A DNA stretch of 20,356 bases from JANXQE01 sp035651635 (GTDB taxonomy: Bacteria > Verrucomicrobiota > Verrucomicrobiia > Limisphaerales > UBA8199): contig DASRFK010000328.1 in assembly GCA_035651635.1 (NCBI GenBank), positions 1 to 20,356 of the forward strand, written 5' to 3'. Every line of letters begins with the position of its first letter. Positions within the stretch are counted from its first letter, which is position 1. The position numbers were made by a program, and so were the translations under genes. Shown in pieces: positions 7,857-15,097 of this stretch. The notes beneath the pieces were generated by a model that was not told the origin of the DNA, made no database searches, and saw nothing but the letters and a program-made list of their open reading frames with translations.

Positions 7857-8522
7857 CTATTCCTGAGCGATTAACCCTGACTGCAAGGCAAAGCGGACCA
7901 AGCCTGGTACATCATAGATTTTCAGGTGTTCCATCAGTTTTGCGCGATGGTACTCGACGGTTTTGGGACTGAGCTTCAGGACGAGGGCGATGGCCTTGGT
8001 GGTCTGGCCTTCGGCAATCAACTGAAGGATCTCGCGCTGGCGCTCGCTGAGAGTTTCGAGCGGAGTCTTTTGGTGAATGATCTGATGGAGCGGAAGTTTC
8101 TTGACCAAGCGCGACGACATTTCCCTTGCCAGATAGATCTCGCCCCCCAAAACCTGCTGGAGGGCGGCAGCCAATTCCGTGGTGGCGGCCTTCTTGAGTA
8201 AATATCCTGACGCCCCCACCTTGAGCGCTTGCCAGAAGTATTCATCGCTTTGGTGCATCGATAGGATAATCACGCGGGTGTGGGGGAACTCTTTAGTAAT
8301 CCTTGCGGTTGCCTCCAACCCATTGAGCCCGCGCATAGAGATATCCATGAATACGACCGTAGGCTTAAGAGTCCGGACCAGTTCCATTGCCTCGCGCCCG
8401 TCACTGGCTTCCCCCACCACGACGGTACCGTTGATCTTTTCCAATTCGGTGCGTATCCCGGCGCGAACAATCGGGTGATCGTCGGCCAAGACAACTCGAA
8501 TTGGGCTATTGGAATCAGTCAT
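7857..8522 (-). CDS. NarL/FixJ-type response regulator
   Basis: This 221-residue two-domain regulator has an N-terminal receiver domain (about 7-125) with the acidic pair Asp14/Asp15, phosphoacceptor Asp60 (VVFMDIS), switch Ser87 and Lys110 in GYLLKKA. The C-terminal LuxR-type helix-turn-helix (about 155-215) has LSERQREILQLIAEG and SPKTVEYHRAKLMEHL. It should bind DNA as a dimer after phosphorylation. The ATG at 8522 overlaps the end of the HisKA_3 kinase gene by 8 bp, which makes that kinase its likely partner. The next gene downstream on the same strand is the serine palmitoyltransferase-like gene 161 bp away, so regulation of that lipid operon is a plausible but untested idea. Confidence 0.95.
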   Translation of the reverse strand: MTDSNSPIRVVLADDHPIVRAGIRTELEKINGTVVVGEASDGREAMELVRTLKPTVVFMDISMRGLNGLEATARITKEFPHTRVIILSMHQSDEYFWQALKVGASGYLLKKAATTELAAALQQVLGGEIYLAREMSSRLVKKLPLHQIIHQKTPLETLSERQREILQLIAEGQTTKAIALVLKLSPKTVEYHRAKLMEHLKIYDVPGLVRFALQSGLIAQE

Positions 8523-10317
8523 TGTGGGACTCTGAGAGTCTGGCGGCCTGCCACTTGAGCGGGAACCAGGCGTGCACCTCCGTGCCTTTGCCCGGGCCAG
8601 TATTGAACTCCAGACCTCCGCCCGCCAGCGCCGTGCGTTCTTCCATGCTTAACAGACCGAGGCTGGCGCCTTGGACCGCGCGGGTACGCAGAGCGGCCGC
8701 GTCGAACCCGATACCGTCGTCGCGCACTCGCAAGTGCAAATGGCCATTGCGCTGGCTCAGGTCCACTGTTACCGCGCGGGCTTTGGAGTGCCGCACGACA
8801 TTGGTCAGAGCCTCCTGGGCGACGCGAAAACATTCGGTCTCGATGACGGGGTCGAGCCGGTTCTCGAGGCGGGCGGCTTTGAACTCGGCACGCAGACCGG
8901 TGAGCCCGGCCTGTCGATGCGTGTACCAGTGAAGGGCCGGTTCCAGGCCGAGGTCATCGAGCATGGATGGGCGAAGATTCAACGAGAGATCGTGCACTTG
9001 CTCGAGCACCCTTCCGACAGCCTGGATGCTTTGCTCGAGGCGTTTCTGCCTGGCGGCCGTGGCAGGACAGCGCAGGGCCGCCTGCAAATTCATTTCCGCT
9101 ACCGTCAGGCTCTGGCCAATCTCATCGTGCAATTCCCGGGCGATATGGCGCCGTTCGGTTTCCTGAACTTCGACCAACCGGTACGAGAGGACCTGCAATT
9201 TGTGAGCCGCCCGTTCGCGTTCCCGCTCGCGTTGTTCCAGCGCCTGGGCCATTTGATCGAACGCCAGGGTCAGTTGCCCCAATTCATCGTGGGTGTGCGG
9301 TACTCCGGTGCGGACCGACAATTCGCCGCGCGCCAGCCGCGCACTGGAACGCGCCAATGCTTTGACCGGCCGCAGAATCAGGAATTTGCCACCGCCCCAT
9401 CCCAGGGCAAACGCCAGGCCCGCCGCCAGGGCCAGCCATTCCAAATTGGTTCGCAGCACTTGATCGGCTTCCGCAAAGAGGACCTGCCGCGGAATGCTCA
9501 ACACCGAAACGACCCGACCTTTGGCTAAATCGCTCGGGCGGGACGCGAACGCGTAAAAATCGCGCACACCGTGCGGGTCGACATGCTCCAGGACACCTTC
9601 GGACCGGGCAAAAACTGTGCCTAAAAGTTCCGCGTCGGAAAAGACTTTGCCAATACAGCTCTGGTCTCCCGGATAGCGAGCCAGCACCACGCCGCTTCGG
9701 TCCAGTTCAGTCCAGGTTGCGCCCCGAGGAAGTTGCGCGGGAACCTCAGTGCCGAAGCGATCGAAGTACTGAAGATCCAGTTCGGCAAACACCACCGCCA
9801 GCAGTTTCCCGGCGTGGTCCAGGACGGGAAACCCAAAACTAATGGTCGGACGCCCGATGGCCGAGGGAAAAGAGCCGATGGTGAACGCGCGGGTAGCGAT
9901 GGCCTCCTGGACAAAAGCTCGATCGGCGAGTATTTCGCTCAAGGACGGGCGAGCACAAACCAGCACCTGGCCATTGGTGGTGAGCACTCCCAGGTTGGCG
10001 AACCGCGGATAGCTGGCGAATAAATCATCCAGCCCTTTTTTGCATCGGCGCGGATCCAGCGAGCGGACATAAGCCGATTCGGAAATGGCCAGAAGCAATT
10101 GCCGTGTGCTGCCGATGAGCTCATCTTCGTCGCGGCTGGCAAGCAGCTGCAGGTTTTGAGCTTGCGCGCGCCAATCGGCAACCGCCCGGCGGCGGTCCTC
10201 GCCGGCCGCGTGCAGCATCAACAGCAGCAAGGGAGCGCACACCAGCAGCACCAAGGCCAATAACCGAAAACGCAGACCGGCAAACATCCGGCCCATTGCC
10301 GCGGTCAGGCTTTTCAT
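8515..10317 (-). CDS. Membrane sensor histidine kinase (Cache-HAMP-HisKA_3-HATPase, NarX-like)
   Basis: This 600-residue kinase has a first membrane helix at about 17-36 and an extracytoplasmic sensor of about 250 residues with a double-Cache-like pattern (for example FTIGSFPSAIGRPTISFGFPV and later ATWTELDRSGVVLARYP). A second helix (about 290-310), a HAMP linker (about 312-365) and a Glu/Arg-rich coiled coil follow. The HisKA_3 dimerisation box ETERRHIARELHDEIGQSL has phosphoacceptor His397. The ATPase has the N-box QEALTNVVRHSKA (Asn506), DDGIGFD, and LGLLSMEERT replacing the classical G-box. It should autophosphorylate and pass phosphate to the overlapping NarL-type regulator. Cache domains usually sense small organic ligands; the signal here is unknown. 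The ATG at 10317 follows a GGGGAG with almost no spacing, so an internal ATG a few codons later is possible. Confidence 0.95.
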   Translation of the reverse strand: MKSLTAAMGRMFAGLRFRLLALVLLVCAPLLLLMLHAAGEDRRRAVADWRAQAQNLQLLASRDEDELIGSTRQLLLAISESAYVRSLDPRRCKKGLDDLFASYPRFANLGVLTTNGQVLVCARPSLSEILADRAFVQEAIATRAFTIGSFPSAIGRPTISFGFPVLDHAGKLLAVVFAELDLQYFDRFGTEVPAQLPRGATWTELDRSGVVLARYPGDQSCIGKVFSDAELLGTVFARSEGVLEHVDPHGVRDFYAFASRPSDLAKGRVVSVLSIPRQVLFAEADQVLRTNLEWLALAAGLAFALGWGGGKFLILRPVKALARSSARLARGELSVRTGVPHTHDELGQLTLAFDQMAQALEQRERERERAAHKLQVLSYRLVEVQETERRHIARELHDEIGQSLTVAEMNLQAALRCPATAARQKRLEQSIQAVGRVLEQVHDLSLNLRPSMLDDLGLEPALHWYTHRQAGLTGLRAEFKAARLENRLDPVIETECFRVAQEALTNVVRHSKARAVTVDLSQRNGHLHLRVRDDGIGFDAAALRTRAVQGASLGLLSMEERTALAGGGLEFNTGPGKGTEVHAWFPLKWQAARLSESHND

Positions 10318-10401
10318 CTCCCCAGACTACCACAACCAGAGCCCAAAAAAAGATCGTTTTCTGAAGCTTGCCTGGTGCGAAACCCCCAACTAACCCGCCT
10401 C

Positions 10402-12423
10402 TCAGCCGTAGCGGTTGAAAAAAGAAGTGTCCCGCGGCGCGGCCACGCCGGTCACTTTACTCAGCATGTCGACCAGTTCGGTCACTCGCGGCGGTTTGCT
10501 CAGTACGGCGTCCACCCTGGGAATGTTCTCGCCTTTGTCTTCAAGCATGGTTCCCCATCCGGTCAGCATGATGACGGGCGTGCCGGGAGATTCGGCCTTA
10601 ATTTTTTCGGCTACTTGCCGTCCATCTACTACTGGCATGCCCAGATCGGTAATTACCACGTCGAAGGGCTCACCCGCTTTTCTGGCGCTCTGGAAGGCCT
10701 CTAACCCACTTTGACCGCCGTCGGCCGTTTCCACGGAGTGATGATAGAATTCGAGGATTTCCTTGAGCAGTTCGCGCAACAACGGCTCGTCGTCGATACA
10801 AAGCACCCGCAGCGGCGCGCTGGTCAGATTTGGAGCGGCGGTCAATTCCTGCCCGGTGCCGGCTGGTTCGCGCACGGGCAAAATCAAGCGAATCGTCGTG
10901 CCCTTGTCCACCTCGCTTTGAATCTCGATATGGCCTTCGTGCCGCTCCATCGCGCCGTAGACCATCGCCAGGCCCAAACCGGAGCCGCCCCGCTGGCGTT
11001 TGGTGGAAAAAAATGGTTCCAAACAGCGCTGCCGGGTGGCTTCGTCCATGCCCACGCCGGTATCGGTAAACTCCAGAATGATGTGGGTGCGTTTGGGGTT
11101 CTCTTGCCCGGGTTGGGCGCTCACGCTAACCGACCGGGCGGAAATCAAAATCTGTCCGCCTTGCGGCATGGCATCGACGGCATTGAGGACGATGTTAGTC
11201 ATGGCTTCCCGCAATTCGGACTCATTGCAATAGAGTTGCGGAAGCGGATCGTCGAATCGGGTTTTGAGCTGAATCGGGATGCCCTGGCCCTGCGGAATAT
11301 CGCGCCAGCACGGACTGGTTAACTCAATAACCTGCTGCACCAACTGCTCGACCGCGACCAATCGGAGTTGGTCCCGGTGTTCGCGGCGCCGGTAGAATTC
11401 GCTCATCCGGCTGACGATTTGCGCAATGTCCTCGGCTGCGGTCCGAATGTGGCCCAGATTCTTGCGTCCGTTTTCGGACAAAACGGGTTCCTTTTTCAGC
11501 AGCATTTCCGAGAAAGCCAGAATCGGGGAAAGCGCGTTATTAATATCATGGGCGACGCCGCTCGCCATTTGGCCCAAGGCGCGCAGCCGTTCCTGCTGCA
11601 TGACCGATTGCTGCGTTTGCCGCAGCTCATCGTAAGCGCTTTGCAATTCCTCGCGCGAGCGCGCCTTGTCAAAGAGGCTCCGGCACTTCTCCTCCGCCGA
11701 CAGCACCTTCAACTGCAGTTCCCTCTTCTCGGTATTGATGGTCTGCACCTCGCGCTCGACTTTTTCATGGATATGTTGCGCCTCTTCGAGCACCAGCACG
11801 ATCATGCTCACGGCAATAAAGAGCTGCAGCACCGCGGACATCAAAAATCCGGCGTTATAGAGCGTGTGGAATTTCTGCGAGAGCGGATAGGTCATCAGAT
11901 ACAGTCCCCACAGGAAAAATCCCAAAAACAACATGCCCACCGCCACGAACTGGCGGCTTTTCCGCAGCCGATAGAAGCTCAGTCCGGCGAACATGCTCGA
12001 GAGGCCGATCAAGACGAAAATGGGGATCTGAATGTAAAACGGGTCGTTGGTCAGGAGCCGGCCGGCATAGCTCCAGGTTAACAGGAATAACATGAACAAG
12101 CCGAACAGGCTTTGAGGTGTCTTTAAGCCCAGGAACGAGAGACTGCCCCACAACAGGAAGACCGCCGAAATCGAGACGCACCACTGTCTCAGAATGACGA
12201 CAAACGAATCCGGCGGCGCTACCGGGACAGTCAGGCCAATCGTCAGCCACAACGCGTAGAAAAGCCAGGCCGCCGTCCAAATCGTGAAATAAAACCTTTT
12301 GGTGTAGCGGTTCAGGTAATAAAACAATCCGACCAGAACCCACACGCTCAAGAGCGACACGATGAGCGCCGCGCGCAAGTACTCGCGCGTGAAAATCAGG
12401 TCAAAGCCTTTAATCGTGTTCAC
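10402..12423 (-). CDS. Hybrid histidine kinase with 7-TM N-terminus and C-terminal receiver
   Basis: This is a protein of about 673 residues. The frame runs back to a TTG at 12516, but GTG at 12423 is preferred: AGGA lies 8 nt upstream and the segment before it looks uncoded. About seven hydrophobic helices occupy roughly residues 18-212, resembling the 7TM sensor modules of bacterial kinases. A long coiled coil (about 212-275) and a HisKA domain with MASGVAHDINNALSPI (His292) follow. The HATPase has NIVLNAVDAM (Asn414), DTGVGMD and GSGLGLAMVYG. The C-terminal receiver has CIDDE, phosphoacceptor Asp593 (VVITDLGMP) and a KP lysine near residue 643. No DNA-binding output domain follows, so phosphate probably passes onward or returns, as in the PAS-kinase/receiver family of this type. 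It lies 84 bp upstream of the HisKA_3 kinase and may feed the same pathway. Confidence 0.92.
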   Translation of the reverse strand: MNTIKGFDLIFTREYLRAALIVSLLSVWVLVGLFYYLNRYTKRFYFTIWTAAWLFYALWLTIGLTVPVAPPDSFVVILRQWCVSISAVFLLWGSLSFLGLKTPQSLFGLFMLFLLTWSYAGRLLTNDPFYIQIPIFVLIGLSSMFAGLSFYRLRKSRQFVAVGMLFLGFFLWGLYLMTYPLSQKFHTLYNAGFLMSAVLQLFIAVSMIVLVLEEAQHIHEKVEREVQTINTEKRELQLKVLSAEEKCRSLFDKARSREELQSAYDELRQTQQSVMQQERLRALGQMASGVAHDINNALSPILAFSEMLLKKEPVLSENGRKNLGHIRTAAEDIAQIVSRMSEFYRRREHRDQLRLVAVEQLVQQVIELTSPCWRDIPQGQGIPIQLKTRFDDPLPQLYCNESELREAMTNIVLNAVDAMPQGGQILISARSVSVSAQPGQENPKRTHIILEFTDTGVGMDEATRQRCLEPFFSTKRQRGGSGLGLAMVYGAMERHEGHIEIQSEVDKGTTIRLILPVREPAGTGQELTAAPNLTSAPLRVLCIDDEPLLRELLKEILEFYHHSVETADGGQSGLEAFQSARKAGEPFDVVITDLGMPVVDGRQVAEKIKAESPGTPVIMLTGWGTMLEDKGENIPRVDAVLSKPPRVTELVDMLSKVTGVAAPRDTSFFNRYG

Positions 12424-12431
12424 CACAGATG

Positions 12432-12435
12432 TCCT
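12432..12435 (-). promoter_or_regulatory. Ribosome binding site deciding the hybrid kinase start
   Basis: On the minus strand AGGA lies 5 nt before a GTG at 12426 and 8 nt before the adjacent GTG at 12423. The earlier TTG at 12516, 90 nt further upstream, has no comparable site, so one of the GTG codons is the more likely start. Confidence 0.5.
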
Positions 12436-12533
12436 GTCCGAGTCTGCCAGTACGCCACCGCTCGACACGGTGTTATCGACAGATTCCCACAGAAGCTTGA
12501 GCAGAAAGGAGACCAACGAAAGATCTGAGACTC

Positions 12534-12569
12534 GTCCCCGCAGACCCTGCTCACGATTCCTGCGGGGAC
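12534..12569 (-). terminator. Perfect 10-bp GC-rich inverted repeat, terminator-like
   Basis: GTCCCCGCAG (12534-12543) and CTGCGGGGAC (12560-12569) are perfect inverted copies around a 16-nt spacer. On the minus strand the hairpin starts about 45 nt after the stop codon of the fibronectin-like gene and ends about 110 nt before the likely start of the hybrid kinase gene. This fits a transcription-ending or attenuating hairpin. No uridine run follows on either strand, so a classical intrinsic terminator is not satisfied; it could instead be an operator or an mRNA-end stabiliser. Confidence 0.45.
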
Positions 12570-12613
12570 AAATTGAAAGCAGATTCGCCGGCCCTGACCG
12601 GTTGCACCGCGTC

Positions 12614-13483
12614 CTAATGCGCCTGCACGCGGTAAAAGACCTGCGGCAGTTTCGGATTCACAGTAATGGCCTGGCTCAAGTTGGTCTGGGTATATGTGGT
12701 CAACGCAGACCAAACCGCGGTCGGCCCCAGATTGGTGGAATACTGAACCTGGCACGTCGCGCCCACTTGGCACATCACGGTAAGTGTCCGATTGGTCCCG
12801 CTGGAGGTGGAAGCCTGCAGGATCGGTTGGTTATTCACGACGGTGACGGTGAACGAAGCCATCGCAGTGTTGTTGACCGGGCCGCCGTCGTCCACGAGCA
12901 CAGTAATAATCGTCGTGCCCGATGCTCCCGTCGATGGGGTGAAGGTCAACGTGCCAGTCAGGTTAGGGCTGGTATACGTCACAACCGGGTTTGGGATAAG
13001 CTTTGGATTGCTGGAAAATGCGGTCACACTCAAACCCTGGTTTTCATTCGTTGAACCCGAGGTAATCCCGCTCAGTTGCACCGTTTGCCGACCCGCGTTC
13101 TGCGCAATCACCAGGTTTGCCAGAGGATTCAGAGTCGGAGTAGCATTGGGGACAGGCACGGCGTAGGAAGCCTCCGCCGAGTAATCGCTCTCCAATCCGG
13201 CCGCGGTGTGCGTCGTCGCGGCAAAATAATAAGTCACGCCAGTGACCAGGTTCGAGACGACTGCGTTGGTCGAGTTGCCAACGGCAATAATATTGGTGTA
13301 GGTGCGGCTCGCCGTGCCGTAGTACACGTTATAGCCCGTCACCGACGTGTCGGGGCTCGGATCCCACGCCAGCGCCACTGCCGGACTGAGTGCCAGCAGC
13401 GGGGACGAAAGCGTCACCATGCACAGGAGAATGAAGATTTTAACCACTGACCCTACCCTTTGTGTCAAAGAAGTTCGCAACAT
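12614..13483 (-). CDS. Secreted fibronectin type III/Ig-like domain protein
   Basis: This 289-residue exported protein has a Sec signal peptide (basic start, hydrophobic core about 13-32, cleavage probably after an Ala-rich site near 33). A fibronectin type III domain follows (about 36-108: ALAWDPSPDTSVTGYNVYYG, then NLVTGVTYYFAATTHTAAGLES). Next is an Ig/cadherin-like beta domain (about 112-217) with many Thr, Ser and Asn residues. A short C-terminal module has YSTNL....W and ends FYRVQAH. The same kind of ending closes the S53 protein at the other end of the window and is common in secreted proteins of Verrucomicrobiota. It has no enzyme motif; a role in surface adhesion or matrix binding is a guess. 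The ATG at 13483 is clear from the signal peptide. Confidence 0.88.
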   Translation of the reverse strand: MLRTSLTQRVGSVVKIFILLCMVTLSSPLLALSPAVALAWDPSPDTSVTGYNVYYGTASRTYTNIIAVGNSTNAVVSNLVTGVTYYFAATTHTAAGLESDYSAEASYAVPVPNATPTLNPLANLVIAQNAGRQTVQLSGITSGSTNENQGLSVTAFSSNPKLIPNPVVTYTSPNLTGTLTFTPSTGASGTTIITVLVDDGGPVNNTAMASFTVTVVNNQPILQASTSSGTNRTLTVMCQVGATCQVQYSTNLGPTAVWSALTTYTQTNLSQAITVNPKLPQVFYRVQAH

Positions 13484-13575
13484 CTGTTTTCAGAAGCGGT
13501 CATACGCATAAGCTTTGCCAATGAGATTCCGCATTTCTAATGTGCGAAGCTACGCCCAATGGCCCGACCCTGGTG

Positions 13576-13613
13576 TGTCCATTAACCCGCAAACCCCGCC
13601 TCAAAAATGGACA
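13576..13613. repeat. 8-bp inverted repeat with 22-nt spacer
   Basis: TGTCCATT (13576-13583) and AATGGACA (13606-13613) are perfect inverted copies. The position, about 95 bp upstream of the fibronectin-like gene start, would suit a regulator-binding site, but the length is also within reach of chance. Confidence 0.35.
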
Positions 13614-13647
13614 GCAGCTTAGTTCGGGGTGCACCAGCATTCACCCT

Positions 13648-13688
13648 CGTTAATATTTCAAACCGTTAATAATTAGCGTCTTACGCTA
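13648..13688. promoter_or_regulatory. AT-rich block with direct repeats and a short hairpin
   Basis: CGTTAATA occurs at 13648-13655 and again at 13664-13671, a 16-bp spacing, in a locally AT-rich patch of an otherwise GC-rich window. A perfect inverted repeat follows directly: TAGCGT (13674-13679), loop CTT, ACGCTA (13683-13688). The arrangement resembles a binding site for a dimeric regulator or an upstream promoter element between divergent genes. No sigma-70 or sigma-54 promoter could be placed with confidence. Confidence 0.35.
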
Positions 13689-14192
13689 GATCTCCTGCTC
13701 GCTGTTTCGCTTTTTTGCATCTGCCCCAAACACAGGCACACTCTTTGCTCTGATCCCGTCTATGGCGATCGTACTTATTTCCTGGGTGTCCATCTCGTCA
13801 TTGTTCTGTCTTGCCTTGGTACGTGCAGCGGCGAGACGTTGCTTGCCCAGTTCCGAGACGACTCAACCAACTCTGGACGCGCGAGGCGTGCGCAACGACT
13901 CCATCATGGTGGACCAGCTTCAGTGTTCGCGGACTGCTTCGGCGAGTGCTGTTTCCTGATCTTCCGAAGAAACTTTTCCGGTCTCCGGCCCGTCTTGGCG
14001 CCCGTCTGGCTAAGCTTCCGTTCAGTCACGATCCGCGCTCGATCTTCAGCCTTTCTACTTCATTCCCGGCTTCAGATTATCTGCTGCAGAAGAGCTCTCC
14101 GTAATTCCACTGAGCAGTTTTCCGTATTCGTCGGAGTTGCGCCTTTTTTTGCCACGCGCATGATGGTGCCGTGCTATCACCAGATTCGAATT

Positions 14193-14254
14193 GGCGAGAA
14201 TTGTTGAGTCGGGGCGCTGTGTTGCCGAAGGCAAATCACAGGGCAACTCTCGCC
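14193..14254 (+). ncRNA. Candidate structured leader RNA upstream of the sugar cluster
   Basis: The segment can fold into two stacked helices. The outer one pairs GGCGAGA (14193-14199) with TCTCGCC (14248-14254), then, after one A/C mismatch, TTG (14201-14203) with CAA (14244-14246) plus two G-U pairs. The inner hairpin pairs CTGTG (14217-14221) with CACAG (14237-14241) and TTGCC (14222-14226) with GGCAA (14230-14234) around a GAA loop and an AT bulge. GTTGCC (14221-14226) could alternatively pair with GGCAAC (14242-14247), giving mutually exclusive folds. It ends about 100 nt before the sugar transferase start. It does not match a riboswitch class I can recall. Confidence 0.45.
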
Positions 14255-14343
14255 TCTGGAGATTGAGCGTATTTCTGTATCGGGCGGGTCATCGGATAAA
14301 TGATGCTGCTCCGACGGTAGAGGAACTGGGAAGCTGCTTGGGT

Positions 14344-14347
14344 GGAG
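14344..14347 (+). promoter_or_regulatory. Shine-Dalgarno site fixing the sugar transferase start
   Basis: GGAG lies 8 nt before the ATG at 14356. It favours that start over a TTG at 14191, whose extra 55 residues do not look like part of the family. Confidence 0.7.
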
Positions 14348-14355
14348 AGTTTACT

Positions 14356-15087
14356 ATGAATATGCGACAGGTGGAGCTTGAGCGTGAGGACATCCGTCCG
14401 GAGGCGCAGATGCCTTTGTGGAAACGGGCACTGGATGTGACGCTCATCCTGGCTTTAGCACCGGGCTTGCTCCTCATTGGCGCGCTGGTCGCCATCCTCG
14501 TCAAAGTGGGCTCCCGCGGACCGGTCTTTTTTCGACAGCACCGTGTGGGGTTCAAAGGGCGAGAGTTTGTTTGTTTTAAATTTCGAACGATGCGGGTTGA
14601 TGCCGAGACCGAGTCGCACCAACGCCACACGCAGCAGTTAATTCGGTCCCAGGTCCCCATGGTCAAACTGGACGCCCGGCGAGATCCGAGGCTGATCCCT
14701 TTGGGAAGCATCCTGCGTGTCAGCGGTCTGGATGAACTGCCGCAGCTATTTAATGTCCTTCGCGGCGACATGAGCCTGGTCGGGCCGCGACCGTGCATTC
14801 CTTATGAATGTGAGGCATACGAATCCTGGCATTGGCGGCGGTTCGACGCCGTCCCGGGTTTGACCGGGCTTTGGCAGGTCAGCGGGAAGAACCGCACGAC
14901 CTTCGATCAGATGGTCCGGTTGGATATTGAATATTCGCAGCGGATGAACCTGTGGCTCGATTTATCGATTTTATTCAGAACCATTCCGGCCTTATGGGGG
15001 CAGTACTGCGATCAGCGTGCCGTCCGGAGCCAGACGCCTTTGCGCCAGCCCTCACATTCACCTAAATCCGTCGGGTCTTATACCTAA
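14356..15087 (+). CDS. Polyprenyl-phosphate sugar-1-phosphate transferase (bacterial sugar transferase family)
   Basis: This 243-residue monotopic-type phosphoglycosyl transferase has an amphipathic start and one hydrophobic segment (about 28-50, with a Pro that allows a re-entrant hairpin). The catalytic domain follows with FKFRTMR (74-80), SGLDELPQLFNVLRGDMSLVGPRP (123-146, Asp126-Glu127 pair, Arg/Pro phosphate site) and PGLTGLWQVSGKN (167-179). The family (PglC/WcaJ/PssY-like) moves a sugar-1-phosphate from a nucleotide sugar onto undecaprenyl phosphate and so starts a surface polysaccharide or glycan repeat unit at the inner membrane. The compact size indicates the PglC-like core without the N-terminal membrane domain of WbaP/WcaJ forms. 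It is followed after 10 bp by the sugar dehydrogenase, which supports one operon. Confidence 0.93.
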   Translation: MNMRQVELEREDIRPEAQMPLWKRALDVTLILALAPGLLLIGALVAILVKVGSRGPVFFRQHRVGFKGREFVCFKFRTMRVDAETESHQRHTQQLIRSQVPMVKLDARRDPRLIPLGSILRVSGLDELPQLFNVLRGDMSLVGPRPCIPYECEAYESWHWRRFDAVPGLTGLWQVSGKNRTTFDQMVRLDIEYSQRMNLWLDLSILFRTIPALWGQYCDQRAVRSQTPLRQPSHSPKSVGSYT

Positions 15088-15097
15088 GCTTTATCCT

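Larger units (their letters stand above)
13484..14355. other. 872-bp non-coding stretch between divergent genes
   Basis: No convincing protein was found here: short frames on the plus strand at 13762-14207 have no recognisable domains, no Shine-Dalgarno sites and overlap each other. The stretch separates the minus-strand fibronectin-like gene from the plus-strand sugar cluster and should hold both promoters. It contains an 8-bp inverted repeat (13576-13613), an AT-rich block with two CGTTAATA copies and a hairpin (13648-13688), an 11-bp palindrome TCTGCTGCAGA (14080-14090) and a strongly structured segment at 14193-14254. Confidence 0.7.

Noticed and set aside
6634..7866. 410-codon open frame on the plus strand
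   Set aside because: It is antisense to the clearly conserved serine palmitoyltransferase-like gene, has no recognisable domain and results from high-GC codon use.
8671..9528. 285-codon plus-strand frame
   Set aside because: It lies opposite the kinase catalytic region with HisKA_3 and ATPase motifs; no domain is seen.
11368..12081. 237-codon plus-strand frame
   Set aside because: It lies opposite the hybrid kinase; its content mirrors the coding strand and has no independent features.
13762..14207. Short plus-strand frames in the intergenic stretch
   Set aside because: They overlap in three frames, have no domain, signal peptide or ribosome binding site.
14191..14355. N-terminal extension of the sugar transferase from a TTG
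   Set aside because: The ATG at 14356 has a good Shine-Dalgarno site and matches the family start; the upstream part better fits a structured leader RNA.
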